From: Micromonospora_I sp040659735
GTDB taxonomy: Bacteria > Actinomycetota > Actinomycetes > Mycobacteriales > Micromonosporaceae
DNA length: 64,000 bases
Assembly (NCBI RefSeq): GCF_040659735.1
Contig: NZ_JBFANZ010000007.1
Location: forward strand, 105,473 to 169,472
Reading direction: 5' to 3'
The notes under the pieces are model-generated. The model searched no databases and was not told the origin of the DNA. It saw only the letters and a list, made by a program, of their open reading frames with translations. This document shows, one piece after another, positions 55,036 through 63,530 of the stretch. Position 1 is the stretch's first letter. Each line of letters begins with the position of its first letter. The translations under genes were made by a program, and so were the position numbers.

Positions 55036-56344
55036 CCCTGTACCTGCCTAGATGCGCCATCACAGCCTGGTTCGCTTCCCAGCCGTCGGGGAACTTGACC
55101 GGCACGTTGAGGTGGACCGGCTCGGTCGACGGGTGCGCGTCCAGCAGCTCTGCGATCCCGGCCCGCGCCACGACGATGCACGCGTGCCGGTGCCGTGACG
55201 TGAGCACGCACAGCCGCCCCGACTCCAGGTGGAACGCGGTCGCGTCCCGCCGTCCCGACAGCGGGTGCAGCACCACGGTCACGTCGTACTCCCGGCCCTG
55301 CAGCCGGTTGGCGGTGTCCACCGTGATGCCCTCGCCGGCCGAGCCAAGCTGTGACCGGATCGCCGCGACCTGGTCGCGATGCGCGGCCCCAATCGCGATC
55401 CGGGACGCGTCAACGGGAGCGGACACCCCCGACGACACCGCCACCGCGCCCCGCTCCAGCACCCGAAGCGCGAGCGCCGCGCACGCCGATGCCGCCTCGA
55501 TGTCCGTCCGCAGCGTGTGCCGCGCCGGCAGCTCATACAGCGCCCACCCCGACGACGCGGCCAGCTCCACCGCCGCATCCACTGCGTCTCCCGGACCCGG
55601 AGCCGACAGGTGCAGCAGCCGCTCGTCAGCCGTCGTCCCTGCTCGGAACCCAGTGAACGGATAGAACGCCTCCGCCACCACGGGCGCCGCCGACGCGGGC
55701 AGCCGCCAGGACACCGGCAGCCGGTGCACCGGCAGCTCAGGGTTGTGTCGCAGCAGCACCGCCACCGCGCTCTGCATCGGGTCCCACGTCAGCCCGGTCC
55801 AGCGCGACGTCTCCACCGTCGAGAACGGGTCGAGCTGGCCGGGATCCCCCACGAACAGCGCCCGCTCAAACCGGCCGGCCACGCGCAACAGCGCGTCGGA
55901 GCGCATCTGGTACGCCTCGTCGACGATCGCCCACGGCCACGAGCCATCAGAGACCATCGCCCACTTGGCCGCCGTACCGAGAATGACGGCCGCGCCAGCA
56001 AGGTCCGCGACCTTCGCCGCGACCCGCACGGTGGCGTGCCGGGAGACCCGCTCCGAGGGTACGTAGTCCGTGGCGGACAGCCGCCCGATGGCCAGCTCGG
56101 GCGCGGCCTGGGCCAGCCGGTCGACCAGGTCGTCGACCTGCTCGTTGGTCTGGGCGATGACGATGAGCGGCTCACCGGCGGCGGCCAGCTCGACCGCCGC
56201 GCGTACCACGAGGGTCGACTTGCCGGCCCCGGGCGGCGAGTCGACCACGACCCCGCGGTGCGCGCCGGAGCGCAGGTCGTCGAGCACGGCGGTGACCACC
56301 CGCTCGGCCTCGACGGCAGGCGGGAGCGCGAGTTGGGTGACCAC
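55028..56344 (-). CDS. SF1-type ATPase/helicase
   Basis: This 438-residue protein has a Walker A motif DSPPGAGKST near residue 37, a DEA-type Walker B (WAIVDEAYQM), the motif GDPGQLDP, and late SF1 motifs TANRLQGREYDVTVVLHP and CVLTSRHRHACIVV. It is a compact UPF1/Dna2-like superfamily 1 helicase core. Such ATPases occur in phage-defence loci. The GTG start has AGGGGA five bases upstream. It heads the minus-strand run of defence genes that includes the MORC-like, nuclease-like and Z1 genes; whether it shares a transcript with them is uncertain. Confidence 0.82.
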   Translation of the reverse strand: MVTQLALPPAVEAERVVTAVLDDLRSGAHRGVVVDSPPGAGKSTLVVRAAVELAAAGEPLIVIAQTNEQVDDLVDRLAQAAPELAIGRLSATDYVPSERVSRHATVRVAAKVADLAGAAVILGTAAKWAMVSDGSWPWAIVDEAYQMRSDALLRVAGRFERALFVGDPGQLDPFSTVETSRWTGLTWDPMQSAVAVLLRHNPELPVHRLPVSWRLPASAAPVVAEAFYPFTGFRAGTTADERLLHLSAPGPGDAVDAAVELAASSGWALYELPARHTLRTDIEAASACAALALRVLERGAVAVSSGVSAPVDASRIAIGAAHRDQVAAIRSQLGSAGEGITVDTANRLQGREYDVTVVLHPLSGRRDATAFHLESGRLCVLTSRHRHACIVVARAGIAELLDAHPSTEPVHLNVPVKFPDGWEANQAVMAHLGRYRGV

Positions 56345-56779
56345 GTCGTCCCCTCCCCTGCTTGCCGACGGTTCCCGGCACATTACCGGCTGCGACGGCC
56401 ACAATCACGTCCCGGTCCGGCGTTGACTGACTGATCAGTCTCTACGCCGTCAGGTGTCAGACGAGCGTGTCGAAACATCGCACCGGGAGCAACCCGGCCA
56501 TCGGTGGCGCTCGCTACCCAAACGGATCGAAACAGCTACCCTCCTGGTCACCGATCGAGGCCCGGGAGGGCTCAGCGCTTCGCGTACGCCGCGGCGAACC
56601 GGCGGTGCGCCGGATCGTCCGTACGCTCGGCGAGTGCGCGCAGGTCGGCGCGGGCCGTGGGGGTGTTCCGCTCACACCAGCGTTGCAACAGGGCCGCGGC
56701 CGTCTCCGGCGTCGCGTCGACCGCGGCCCTTCAGGCAGCTATCCAGCGACGCACGTCGCAAGTGACCATCACGATGAGA
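56345..56779. other. gene-poor stretch with 3' coding remnant
   Basis: On the minus strand at 56572-56730 an open stretch of 53 codons reads like a genuine C-terminus (ETAAALLQRWCERNTPTARADLRALAERTDDP, ending AAAYAKR and a TGA), but an in-frame stop lies directly upstream and no start is present, so it is the tail of a lost gene. The rest has no supported gene. Confidence 0.5.
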
Positions 56780-57328
56780 TCATGTGCGGTCGCGGGGAGC
56801 CCTGCTTACGCGCAAGCGCCCAACAATCGTTTCCGCAGCCCTGGGTGACAGCGCTGACGCAGTGAAAGCGCGTTGCCTGTCGGCGGCCGACAACTCGCCG
56901 ATCACATCGAGGAGGTCCAGAACGTCGACGATGAAGGGCTTGAGCCCGACCGCCGTTGCCCTGTTGAGGCCCGCCGCGTCGGGGTGCTTCAGCTCGATAT
57001 ACCGGTCCGGCCGGCGATGCCGGGACGCCGCGCTGGTGCACGGCAGCAGCGTCACGTCTCGCCCGTCACAATGAAGGACCACCGCCGGCCGGGTCTTGTA
57101 TTCGTCGCACTCCGCGAACGGCACATGCGCCCACACGACGACCCCTGGGCGCAACCGTGTTCGCGGGATGACGCGCACGATGGAGAAATTCGGCAGGCGC
57201 GCGTCTACCGGGCTCGGCGCGACACGCCAGCGGCGTACTCCGATATCGGCAAGCCTCCGGTGGCCAGGCATAATAGTCTTGCTCGTCAGCGTAGCTCTTC
57301 TGCTTTGACGCGGTGCATGTTTGCTCAT
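56780..57328 (-). CDS. PemK/MazF-family toxin-like protein
   Basis: This protein of up to 182 residues carries a MazF/PemK-like beta-barrel from about residue 62: RPGVVVWAHVPFAECDEYKTRPAVVLHCDGRDVTLLPCTSAASRHR, then AGLNRATAVGLKPFIVDVLDLLDVIGELSAAD. MazF toxins cleave mRNA, and the KTRPAVVL block is characteristic. No canonical antitoxin gene lies beside it; the divergent XRE gene is the nearest candidate regulator. The start at 57328 follows an AT-rich TAATAATT box; internal starts at 57271 or 57179 would give a more typical length of about 130-160. Confidence 0.72.
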   Translation of the reverse strand: MSKHAPRQSRRATLTSKTIMPGHRRLADIGVRRWRVAPSPVDARLPNFSIVRVIPRTRLRPGVVVWAHVPFAECDEYKTRPAVVLHCDGRDVTLLPCTSAASRHRRPDRYIELKHPDAAGLNRATAVGLKPFIVDVLDLLDVIGELSAADRQRAFTASALSPRAAETIVGRLRVSRAPRDRT

Positions 57329-57329
57329 G

Positions 57330-57391
57330 GCAGAATTATTACGCTAGACGTCCCGCCTTGGGAAGAAGTATCTGCAGAATTTTTACGCTAG
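57330..57391. promoter_or_regulatory. 18-bp direct repeats in the MazF-XRE divergent promoter
   Basis: GCAGAATTATTACGCTAG (57330-57347) recurs as GCAGAATTTTTACGCTAG (57374-57391), one mismatch in 18 bp, 44 bp apart. Each contains TACGCT, a plausible -10 element. Direct repeats at this position are what an XRE-type regulator would bind. The second copy ends 13 bases before the XRE start codon. Confidence 0.7.
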
Positions 57392-57404
57392 CCGGAGGTC
57401 GATC

Positions 57405-57911
57405 ATGGAGGACCACGCTCGGGGTCTCGGTCGAGCCATCCAGGTGCGTCGGGCGGAGCTCGGGCTCAAGCGCAAGGAGGTCGCTCAACGAGCCCTCCTC
57501 AGCTATCCCTACGTCTCGGAGTTGGAGAACGGTACAAAGACTCCTTCTCCGAAGGCATTACGCCAGCTCGCCGATGCCCTCAAGCTCTCGCAAGCCGAGT
57601 TGCTCGCTCGAGCCGAGTCCAGCCTCACGATCCCGGACAACCGTCTCGCTCTCGACCATGTCGCGAACGCCGCGTTCGCCCTGCCCTCAACCGCGACCTC
57701 ACGGCCGGACGACCCCGACCAGGACGCCGACAGGCGACCGCCGAGCGTCTCGGCCACACCCGCCGACGACAATCATCTTGATCGTTTGGCAGACGTAGTC
57801 GCGGCGACGGTACGCGCGGAACTAGCTGCCTGGGCGCGCACCACCTTGCCCGCCCTCATCCATGACGAGGTGCGCCGCGTGCTCGACGACAGGAAGACTC
57901 AGTCGCAGTGA
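57405..57911 (+). CDS. XRE-family regulator coupled to the SF2 helicase
   Basis: This 168-residue protein has an N-terminal XRE/Cro helix-turn-helix (LGRAIQVRRAELGLKRKEVAQRALLSYPYVSELENGTKTPSPKALRQLADALKL, residues about 8-62) and a poorly conserved Pro/Asp-rich C-terminal tail with a helical end. GGAGG precedes the ATG. Its last codons overlap the helicase start as GTGA, so both genes form a translationally coupled pair. It probably represses its own promoter and keeps the helicase silent until infection. Confidence 0.85.
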   Translation: MEDHARGLGRAIQVRRAELGLKRKEVAQRALLSYPYVSELENGTKTPSPKALRQLADALKLSQAELLARAESSLTIPDNRLALDHVANAAFALPSTATSRPDDPDQDADRRPPSVSATPADDNHLDRLADVVAATVRAELAAWARTTLPALIHDEVRRVLDDRKTQSQ

Positions 57912-59935
57912 TTAAGACACGTGACTTCGCGGTGTGGCCATGGCAGGCCGATGCGGTGCAAGCGTGGACCCGCGGCGATGCTGGCGGGCCGTACCGCGGA
58001 ACACTCGAGATCGTGACCGGTGGCGGCAAAACGCTCATCGCGCTCGCCTGCGCAGCCCGCGCCGCCGAACAAAGTCCTGACCTCCGGCTTGCCGTCGTTG
58101 TCCCTACCGAGGCCCTCGCTCGACAGTGGCAAGCCGTGCTAACGCGGTATACCACCCTTCAACCATCAGAGATTGGCCTGCTCGGTGCCGGCAAATCGGC
58201 CGATCTGTCCCGGTGCCGAGCTCTGGTGGGAGTGCTCAACACCGCTGCGAAGCAGCTGCCAGCATTAGCCCGTGCGGCACAGCCTCTGATGCTCGTGGTC
58301 GACGAGTGCCACCGTGCCGGTGCACCCACGTTCGCCCAGGTGCTGAAGACAGACGCAGCTTATCGGCTAGGCCTGTCCGCGACTCCAGACCGCGAGGAGC
58401 TAGACGAAGCAGGGCAGCCGCTGCGATACGACGAACAACTTGTCGGTCGTTCGCTGGGATCCGTGGTGTACCGCTTCACGTTGCGCGATGCACGACTCCA
58501 AGGATGGTTGCCGGACTACGACATCCATCATCACGGGGTACGGCTCGTGGACGAGGAACAGCGGCAGTACGACGCAATCAGCCGACGGGTGGACGACCTA
58601 GCCGACGAGCTGCGGTCTCTGGGCTTCGAGTCGGGTCGTGCACAGCAGTTGCAGACGCGTCGTGACGACGTTGGACAGGTCGCGCGCAGATACATGGCGA
58701 TGACGGCGCGACGCAAGGATCTGCTCTACCGGGCAGTCGAGCGGAGCCGGGTGGCGCAACGAATCATCACAGAGGCTTTGCGGAATGGCAAGGCGCGACG
58801 GGTGCTGTTGTTCCACGAACGAGTGTCAGAAGCGCAGGCGCTATACGACCAACTCGTGTCGCAGATGCCGGACGTGTCGATCGCGTTGGAACATTCGCGG
58901 CTCGGAACGCGCAACCGGGTTCACGCCCTACAGCGATTCCGTACCGGCGAGGTCCAGGTACTTGTATCCGTGAAATCCCTCGTCGAGGGCATCGACGTGC
59001 CAGAGGCCGATATCGGCGTCTCAGTCGCTTCTACCTCCAGTGTTCGGCAGCGGATTCAGGCGCTCGGACGGGTGTTACGCCGTCACTTCGATGAGTCGGC
59101 ACCGCGCAAGCACGCCGACATGCACCTGATGTATGTGGCCGGGACGGTCGACGAACAGATTTATGCCAAGGAGGACTGGGCGGACCTCACCGGCGAAGGA
59201 ACCAACCACTACCAGTGCTGGCCGCTCGACCCAGATCAGAAACCGGAGCGGATGTCCGGGCCGCCGGCCACCCCGCGGCCGACCGAGGAACAGGAGTGGG
59301 ACCGGCTGGGTCATCGCCCGCCGGATGAGCCTGTTCGCTGGGAAGGGATGCTTGTCGGCCAGGAGTACTCGGTCGACACCCTTGGCACCGTGACCAACAG
59401 CTCTGGGGCATTGATCCGTAATCCCCAGCACGTGTTCACGATGGTCGAACGCGTGCGTGGCCGCCCGGGCGGCCGGTTTCGCGTAACGCCGCTTCGTCGG
59501 CTGGTGCTCGTGTGGGGGGAAGACTCCGCCGGACTCGCGCCGTACGTTGCTGGGCAGCTAACCGAGCCGTTCGAGGTCGAGTCGACCGATCCACAACCGC
59601 AGGATCTAGATCCAGGCGATACGGCCGCCCTAACACCGGGCAGCCCTTTGCCCGGACCCACGGACAAGGATGGCGGCAGCTACCGACTTCGGCAGAAGCG
59701 TGGCGGAGTCATCGAACGGCGCGCCCCCGACGGCGCGACAGAGTTCGCCCTTGTGGACGATCCTGCGCCTGTCGAACTAGCCACAAATGCACGCCGAGTG
59801 TTGGACGCGTGGCGGAAACTGTTCGATCGCGGTATCAGCTTTTCCGTGACCCACGATGGACGAGCGTGGTACATGGAAGGCGGCCAACGCCGTTTTCTCG
59901 CCCACGTCCCGGGCGGCTTTGCGTGGCCCTCCTGA
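57908..59935 (+). CDS. SF2 DEAD/DEAH-box defence helicase
   Basis: This 675-residue protein has the SF2 motifs: Walker A EIVTGGGKT (Lys41), Walker B VVDECH, LSATPDR (motif III), VSVKSLVEGIDVPEAD (motif V) and SVRQRIQALGRVLRR (motif VI). A long C-terminal region of about 200 residues, Pro/Arg-rich with beta content, has no recognised domain and could recognise DNA or a partner. It starts at GTG coupled to XRE. Such XRE-helicase pairs are found near restriction systems, and the gene has no nuclease domain of its own. Confidence 0.87.
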   Translation: MIKTRDFAVWPWQADAVQAWTRGDAGGPYRGTLEIVTGGGKTLIALACAARAAEQSPDLRLAVVVPTEALARQWQAVLTRYTTLQPSEIGLLGAGKSADLSRCRALVGVLNTAAKQLPALARAAQPLMLVVDECHRAGAPTFAQVLKTDAAYRLGLSATPDREELDEAGQPLRYDEQLVGRSLGSVVYRFTLRDARLQGWLPDYDIHHHGVRLVDEEQRQYDAISRRVDDLADELRSLGFESGRAQQLQTRRDDVGQVARRYMAMTARRKDLLYRAVERSRVAQRIITEALRNGKARRVLLFHERVSEAQALYDQLVSQMPDVSIALEHSRLGTRNRVHALQRFRTGEVQVLVSVKSLVEGIDVPEADIGVSVASTSSVRQRIQALGRVLRRHFDESAPRKHADMHLMYVAGTVDEQIYAKEDWADLTGEGTNHYQCWPLDPDQKPERMSGPPATPRPTEEQEWDRLGHRPPDEPVRWEGMLVGQEYSVDTLGTVTNSSGALIRNPQHVFTMVERVRGRPGGRFRVTPLRRLVLVWGEDSAGLAPYVAGQLTEPFEVESTDPQPQDLDPGDTAALTPGSPLPGPTDKDGGSYRLRQKRGGVIERRAPDGATEFALVDDPAPVELATNARRVLDAWRKLFDRGISFSVTHDGRAWYMEGGQRRFLAHVPGGFAWPS

Positions 59936-60164
59936 CCTCCCTTCGCTGGTCACGCCACGAACGGGGAGTCCAAACTCGACGGCTGTACCTCCTGGTCTGC
60001 TGGTGAGCCCCACAGATTGAGTGCGGGCTTGAGTGCCGATAACAGTCATCTGCCGACATCGAATCGATGCACTACGCTCACCTCCAATGCGCGAGTCGGT
60101 TGGAGGCGGCGATCGACATCTCCACGAACGCGCCCGCGGTTAGCTGAGCGATCAAGGAGGCCAC

Positions 60165-60833
60165 ATGTTGGTGCGCTATCCAGGGCTGTCGCCCTCAAAT
60201 GCCCCCAAAGACGCCAAGTACTCCGTCGTCCACGGGCCGAGTGGACGAATGGAAGTCCGACTGATCTACCGAGTCAGCGACCGGGAGAAGCAGCTGCTCA
60301 CCACGGACCGCCATGACCGCCTCGTCGAGATGGTCAACATGGTGAAGCAAGAACTGAACGGCTTCCCCGGAGGATCGTTCTACATCAACGAGTACCGCGA
60401 CGTTCTTGTCCCGGACCGGGACGGGGCGTATTTCGCGGGCACGTACAACGAGTTCCTCAAGTTCGACTATGACGGGAAGGAAATCACCCCTGTCCCGCCG
60501 CCCGACCTCGCTCCGGGTGACCCCTGGGTAGGCCCGCACGTCGGCATCCATTACGTCCTGAAAGTCGACGGCAACATCAAGTACGAGGTGGCGTCCGGCC
60601 GAGCAAGGATTGAGCACCGCTTGTCCGACTACGTGGGCCCAGGGCCGGCGAGGTTACTCGCTAAGCGGCTCGGGTCGATTAAGGGGCAGGCCGGGGGCGG
60701 GATCTACATCAACGAAGCCTGTGCGTTCTTCGCACGAGTGCATGCGGGCGGGGGCAACTGGGCGTACCTGTATCTCGGCCAACTCGAAGACGACGCCTGG
60801 TTCCCGGCCCCCGACGTACCCGGTCGGCACTAG
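60165..60833 (+). CDS. hypothetical protein with an internal YINE repeat
   Basis: This 222-residue soluble protein has two similar halves: FPGGSFYINEYRDVLVPDRDGAYFAGTY in the first and QAGGGIYINEACAFFARVHAGGGNWAYLYLGQL in the second, each with the GG-x-YINE core. An excellent ribosome site (AAGGAGG) precedes the ATG. No family is recognised. It lies downstream of the helicase and may belong to the island. No signal peptide or membrane segment. Confidence 0.7.
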   Translation: MLVRYPGLSPSNAPKDAKYSVVHGPSGRMEVRLIYRVSDREKQLLTTDRHDRLVEMVNMVKQELNGFPGGSFYINEYRDVLVPDRDGAYFAGTYNEFLKFDYDGKEITPVPPPDLAPGDPWVGPHVGIHYVLKVDGNIKYEVASGRARIEHRLSDYVGPGPARLLAKRLGSIKGQAGGGIYINEACAFFARVHAGGGNWAYLYLGQLEDDAWFPAPDVPGRH

Positions 60834-61244
60834 TCAGGCGGTGTCTCAACACTCACTTCGGAACGCAAGCATGCGCTGACACGTCGCCCGACCGTGGACA
60901 CGATCGCTCGCACCTTTGCACACACGGCGGCCCCCGGACAGCCTCCCCGGCCCCGCCTTCCTTCTGCACCGGGTTGGCGAACCTCTCCCTACGGCACTGC
61001 GGGCAACGACTCGTCGTCTGTGGGACGAGCGTCTCGCCAAGGCGGCGTGTACGACGTCCTGATCGGCACCAACAGAGGCAGATCGCGCGCCGCTTCCGAT
61101 CCTCACTCAACACTTCCATGTGCACGTACGCGCACAACCGCTTGCTTGTGCGCGTACGTGCACACGCCCGGCCGGCGCACGTACGCGCACAGATACGTCG
61201 CGCACGGCTCGGGGAGATACTTACGCTCGCAAGCGTCGGCAACG
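60834..61244. other. non-coding stretch with palindromic repeats
   Basis: No convincing gene. On the plus strand the frame at 60974 reads LRHCGQRLVVCG and PDRHQQRQIARRF, recalling small zinc-ribbon proteins, but the later cysteines are missing and the tail runs into a repeat array. A large repeat occupies 61119-61191. Confidence 0.5.
61119..61191. repeat. 19-bp perfect inverted repeat plus third copy
   Basis: TGTGCACGTACGCGCACAA (61119-61137) and its exact complement (61146-61164) form a perfect 19-bp stem with an 8-nt loop. A third copy, GCGCACGTACGCGCACA, stands at 61175-61191 with one change in 17. The core GYGCACGTACGCGCAC is itself nearly palindromic. It may be an operator array, a binding site for a partition or recombination protein, or a terminator. 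Confidence 0.75.
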
Positions 61245-63266
61245 TCAGGCGTTCACGCTCGCGAGTCGCCGCCACAGGAACTCGAACGTCAGCGCCGAGA
61301 TGAACGCGCGCTGCTCGTTGTCCGCCGCGGCACCGTGCCCGCCTTCGACGTTCTCGTAGTAGGACACGTCGTGGCCGTGCTCGCGCAGCCGGGCCGCCAT
61401 CTTCCGCGCGTGCCCGGGGTGCACGCGGTCGTCCCGTGTCGACGTGATGAGCAGGACCGGCGGGTACGGCTGTCCGGCCCGCACCTGGTGGTAGGGCGAG
61501 TACTCCCGCAGGTACGCCCAGTCGTCGTCCCGGTCGGGGTCGCCGTACTCGGCCATCCACGAGGCGCCCGCCAGGAGCCGGTGATAGCGCCGCATGTCGA
61601 AGAGCGGCACCTGCGCGACGACCGCGCCGAAGAGCGACGGATAGCGGGTCAGCATGACACCCATAAGGAGACCGCCGTTGCTGCCGCCCTCGATGCCGAG
61701 CCGCTCCGGCTCGGTGATCCCGCGCCGCACGAGGTCCGTCGCGACGGCCGCGAAGTCCTCGTACGCCCGGGGCCGCCGCTCGCGCAGCGCCGCCCGGTGC
61801 CATTCGGGGCCGTACTCGCCGCCTCCCCGGATGTTCGCCACCACGTACGTGCCGCCCCGGGCCAGCCAGCCCCGCCCGGTCACCCCGCTGTAGTGCGGGG
61901 TCAGCGGGATCTCGAACCCGCCGTACCCGGTGAGCAGCGTCGGGCCGGAGCTGCTCGGATCGCCGACGACGAAATACGGCACCGACGTGCCGTCGGCGGA
62001 GATGGCGAAGAACTGCCGGACGGTCATGCCGCCCGGGTCGAAGAACGACGGCTCCTGCTTAAGCGTCTCGACCGCCCCGCCGACCTCGCCCAGCCGCAGC
62101 GAGTCCGGCTGCAGGAAACCGGCCGAGGAGAGCAGGTACGCGTCGCTGCGGTCCGGCTCGGTGTCCAGGATGCCGGTGTAGTCGAACTCCGGCACCCCCG
62201 GCAGCGGCGCCCGCCGCCAGCCCGTCCCGTGCGGGGTGAGCACCTCCAGCCGGGTCCGCACATCGGCGAGCAGGACCAGGATCAGATGGTTGCGGGTCCA
62301 GGCGTACGAGCTCAACGAGGTACGCGCGTCCGGCTCGAACAACACCGTCAGCTCCCGCTCACCGGCGAGAAACGCGTCGAACCGGGTCACCAACAGCGCA
62401 CCCGCCGGGTACGTCACCCCGTCCACGCTCCACGCCGAACGCGGTCGGATCAGCAGCCACTCCCGGTGCACGTCCCAGGTGGCGTCCTCCGGCACCGCTA
62501 TCCGGACCAGCTCCCCCGCGCCATTGCGGAAGTAGTCCTCGCTGCGGAAGAAGTCCAGGCGACGCCCCACAAAGTCACGCTCGTAGCCGGGTGTCGCATC
62601 GTGCGTCGCGTACACGGAAACGTCGTCTGTCCGTCCCTCGTAGATGGTCTCCGCGTCCGATAGCGGCGTGCCCCGCCGCCACTTCCTGGCGATGCGCGGA
62701 TAGCCCGACGAGGTCAGCGAGCCGGGCCCGAAGTCGGTGCCGACGTAGATGTGGTCGACGTCGATCCAGCACACCCGGCTCTTCGCCTCGGGCAGCGTGA
62801 AGCCCTCCGCCACGAACGCGCGACGCTTCAGGTCGAATTCGCGGACGACCGCCGCGTCGGACCCACCGCGGGACATGCTGATCAGGCCACGCTCGTATTC
62901 GGGACGCAGCACCGTGGCGCCCTGCCAGACCCAGTTCTCGCCCTCCTCGGCGGCGAGCGCGTCGACGTCGAGGAGCACCTCCCACTCCGGCTCGTGCCGG
63001 CGGTACTGGTCGAGGGTGGTTCGCCGCCAGAGGCCGCGTGGGTGGGCGCTGTCGCGCCAGAAGTTGTAGAGGTGCTCCCCGCGCCAGCGCACGTACGGAA
63101 TGCGGTCGTCAGCGTCGAGCACCTGCCGCAGCTCGGCCGTCAGCCGGTCGAACCCGTCACCGCTGGCCAGCGCCGCGACCGTCTCCGCGTTGCGCTCCCG
63201 CACCCACGCGGCGGCGTCCGCGGCGTCGAGCTCCTCCAGCCACAGCCACCCGTCATCCTCGATCAC
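61245..63266 (-). CDS. prolyl oligopeptidase family serine peptidase
   Basis: This 673-residue cytoplasmic peptidase has an N-terminal seven-bladed beta-propeller (residues about 60-420) and a C-terminal alpha/beta-hydrolase domain. The catalytic serine lies in GIEGGSNGG near residue 540, the Asp in STRDDRVHPGHA and the His in VEGGHGAAAD. The length agrees with prolyl oligopeptidases (about 680-710), which cleave proline-containing peptides shorter than about 30 residues. The GTG start lies six to seven bases after a TAGTT-type box. The longer upstream frame lacks family residues. Confidence 0.9.
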   Translation of the reverse strand: MIEDDGWLWLEELDAADAAAWVRERNAETVAALASGDGFDRLTAELRQVLDADDRIPYVRWRGEHLYNFWRDSAHPRGLWRRTTLDQYRRHEPEWEVLLDVDALAAEEGENWVWQGATVLRPEYERGLISMSRGGSDAAVVREFDLKRRAFVAEGFTLPEAKSRVCWIDVDHIYVGTDFGPGSLTSSGYPRIARKWRRGTPLSDAETIYEGRTDDVSVYATHDATPGYERDFVGRRLDFFRSEDYFRNGAGELVRIAVPEDATWDVHREWLLIRPRSAWSVDGVTYPAGALLVTRFDAFLAGERELTVLFEPDARTSLSSYAWTRNHLILVLLADVRTRLEVLTPHGTGWRRAPLPGVPEFDYTGILDTEPDRSDAYLLSSAGFLQPDSLRLGEVGGAVETLKQEPSFFDPGGMTVRQFFAISADGTSVPYFVVGDPSSSGPTLLTGYGGFEIPLTPHYSGVTGRGWLARGGTYVVANIRGGGEYGPEWHRAALRERRPRAYEDFAAVATDLVRRGITEPERLGIEGGSNGGLLMGVMLTRYPSLFGAVVAQVPLFDMRRYHRLLAGASWMAEYGDPDRDDDWAYLREYSPYHQVRAGQPYPPVLLITSTRDDRVHPGHARKMAARLREHGHDVSYYENVEGGHGAAADNEQRAFISALTFEFLWRRLASVNA

Positions 63267-63530
63267 CCCGCGAACTATTCCGGACGCGCGGCCGTTCCGC
63301 ACCAACGCCGCGGGGACGCGGGACAAGCGAGACTCGCCGGTGCAACCAGTCCCCGCTAAATGTTGAGATAGGTCGATATTGGCTCAACCGTGACCTTCGT
63401 AACGATTAGCGAGCCGAGCGCCTGGGTATCTCGTCCGACCGCGGTCACTACTGCCAGGGCCGCGGTCGCATGCGTGTGCATCCGTGGGCCGCCTGCGGAT
63501 TTGTCCGAACCGCAGCAAGGGAGGTGACGC

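Noticed and set aside
61119..61191. CRISPR array
   Set aside because: The repeat has only three copies in alternating orientation and no spacers of uniform length; no cas genes are present.
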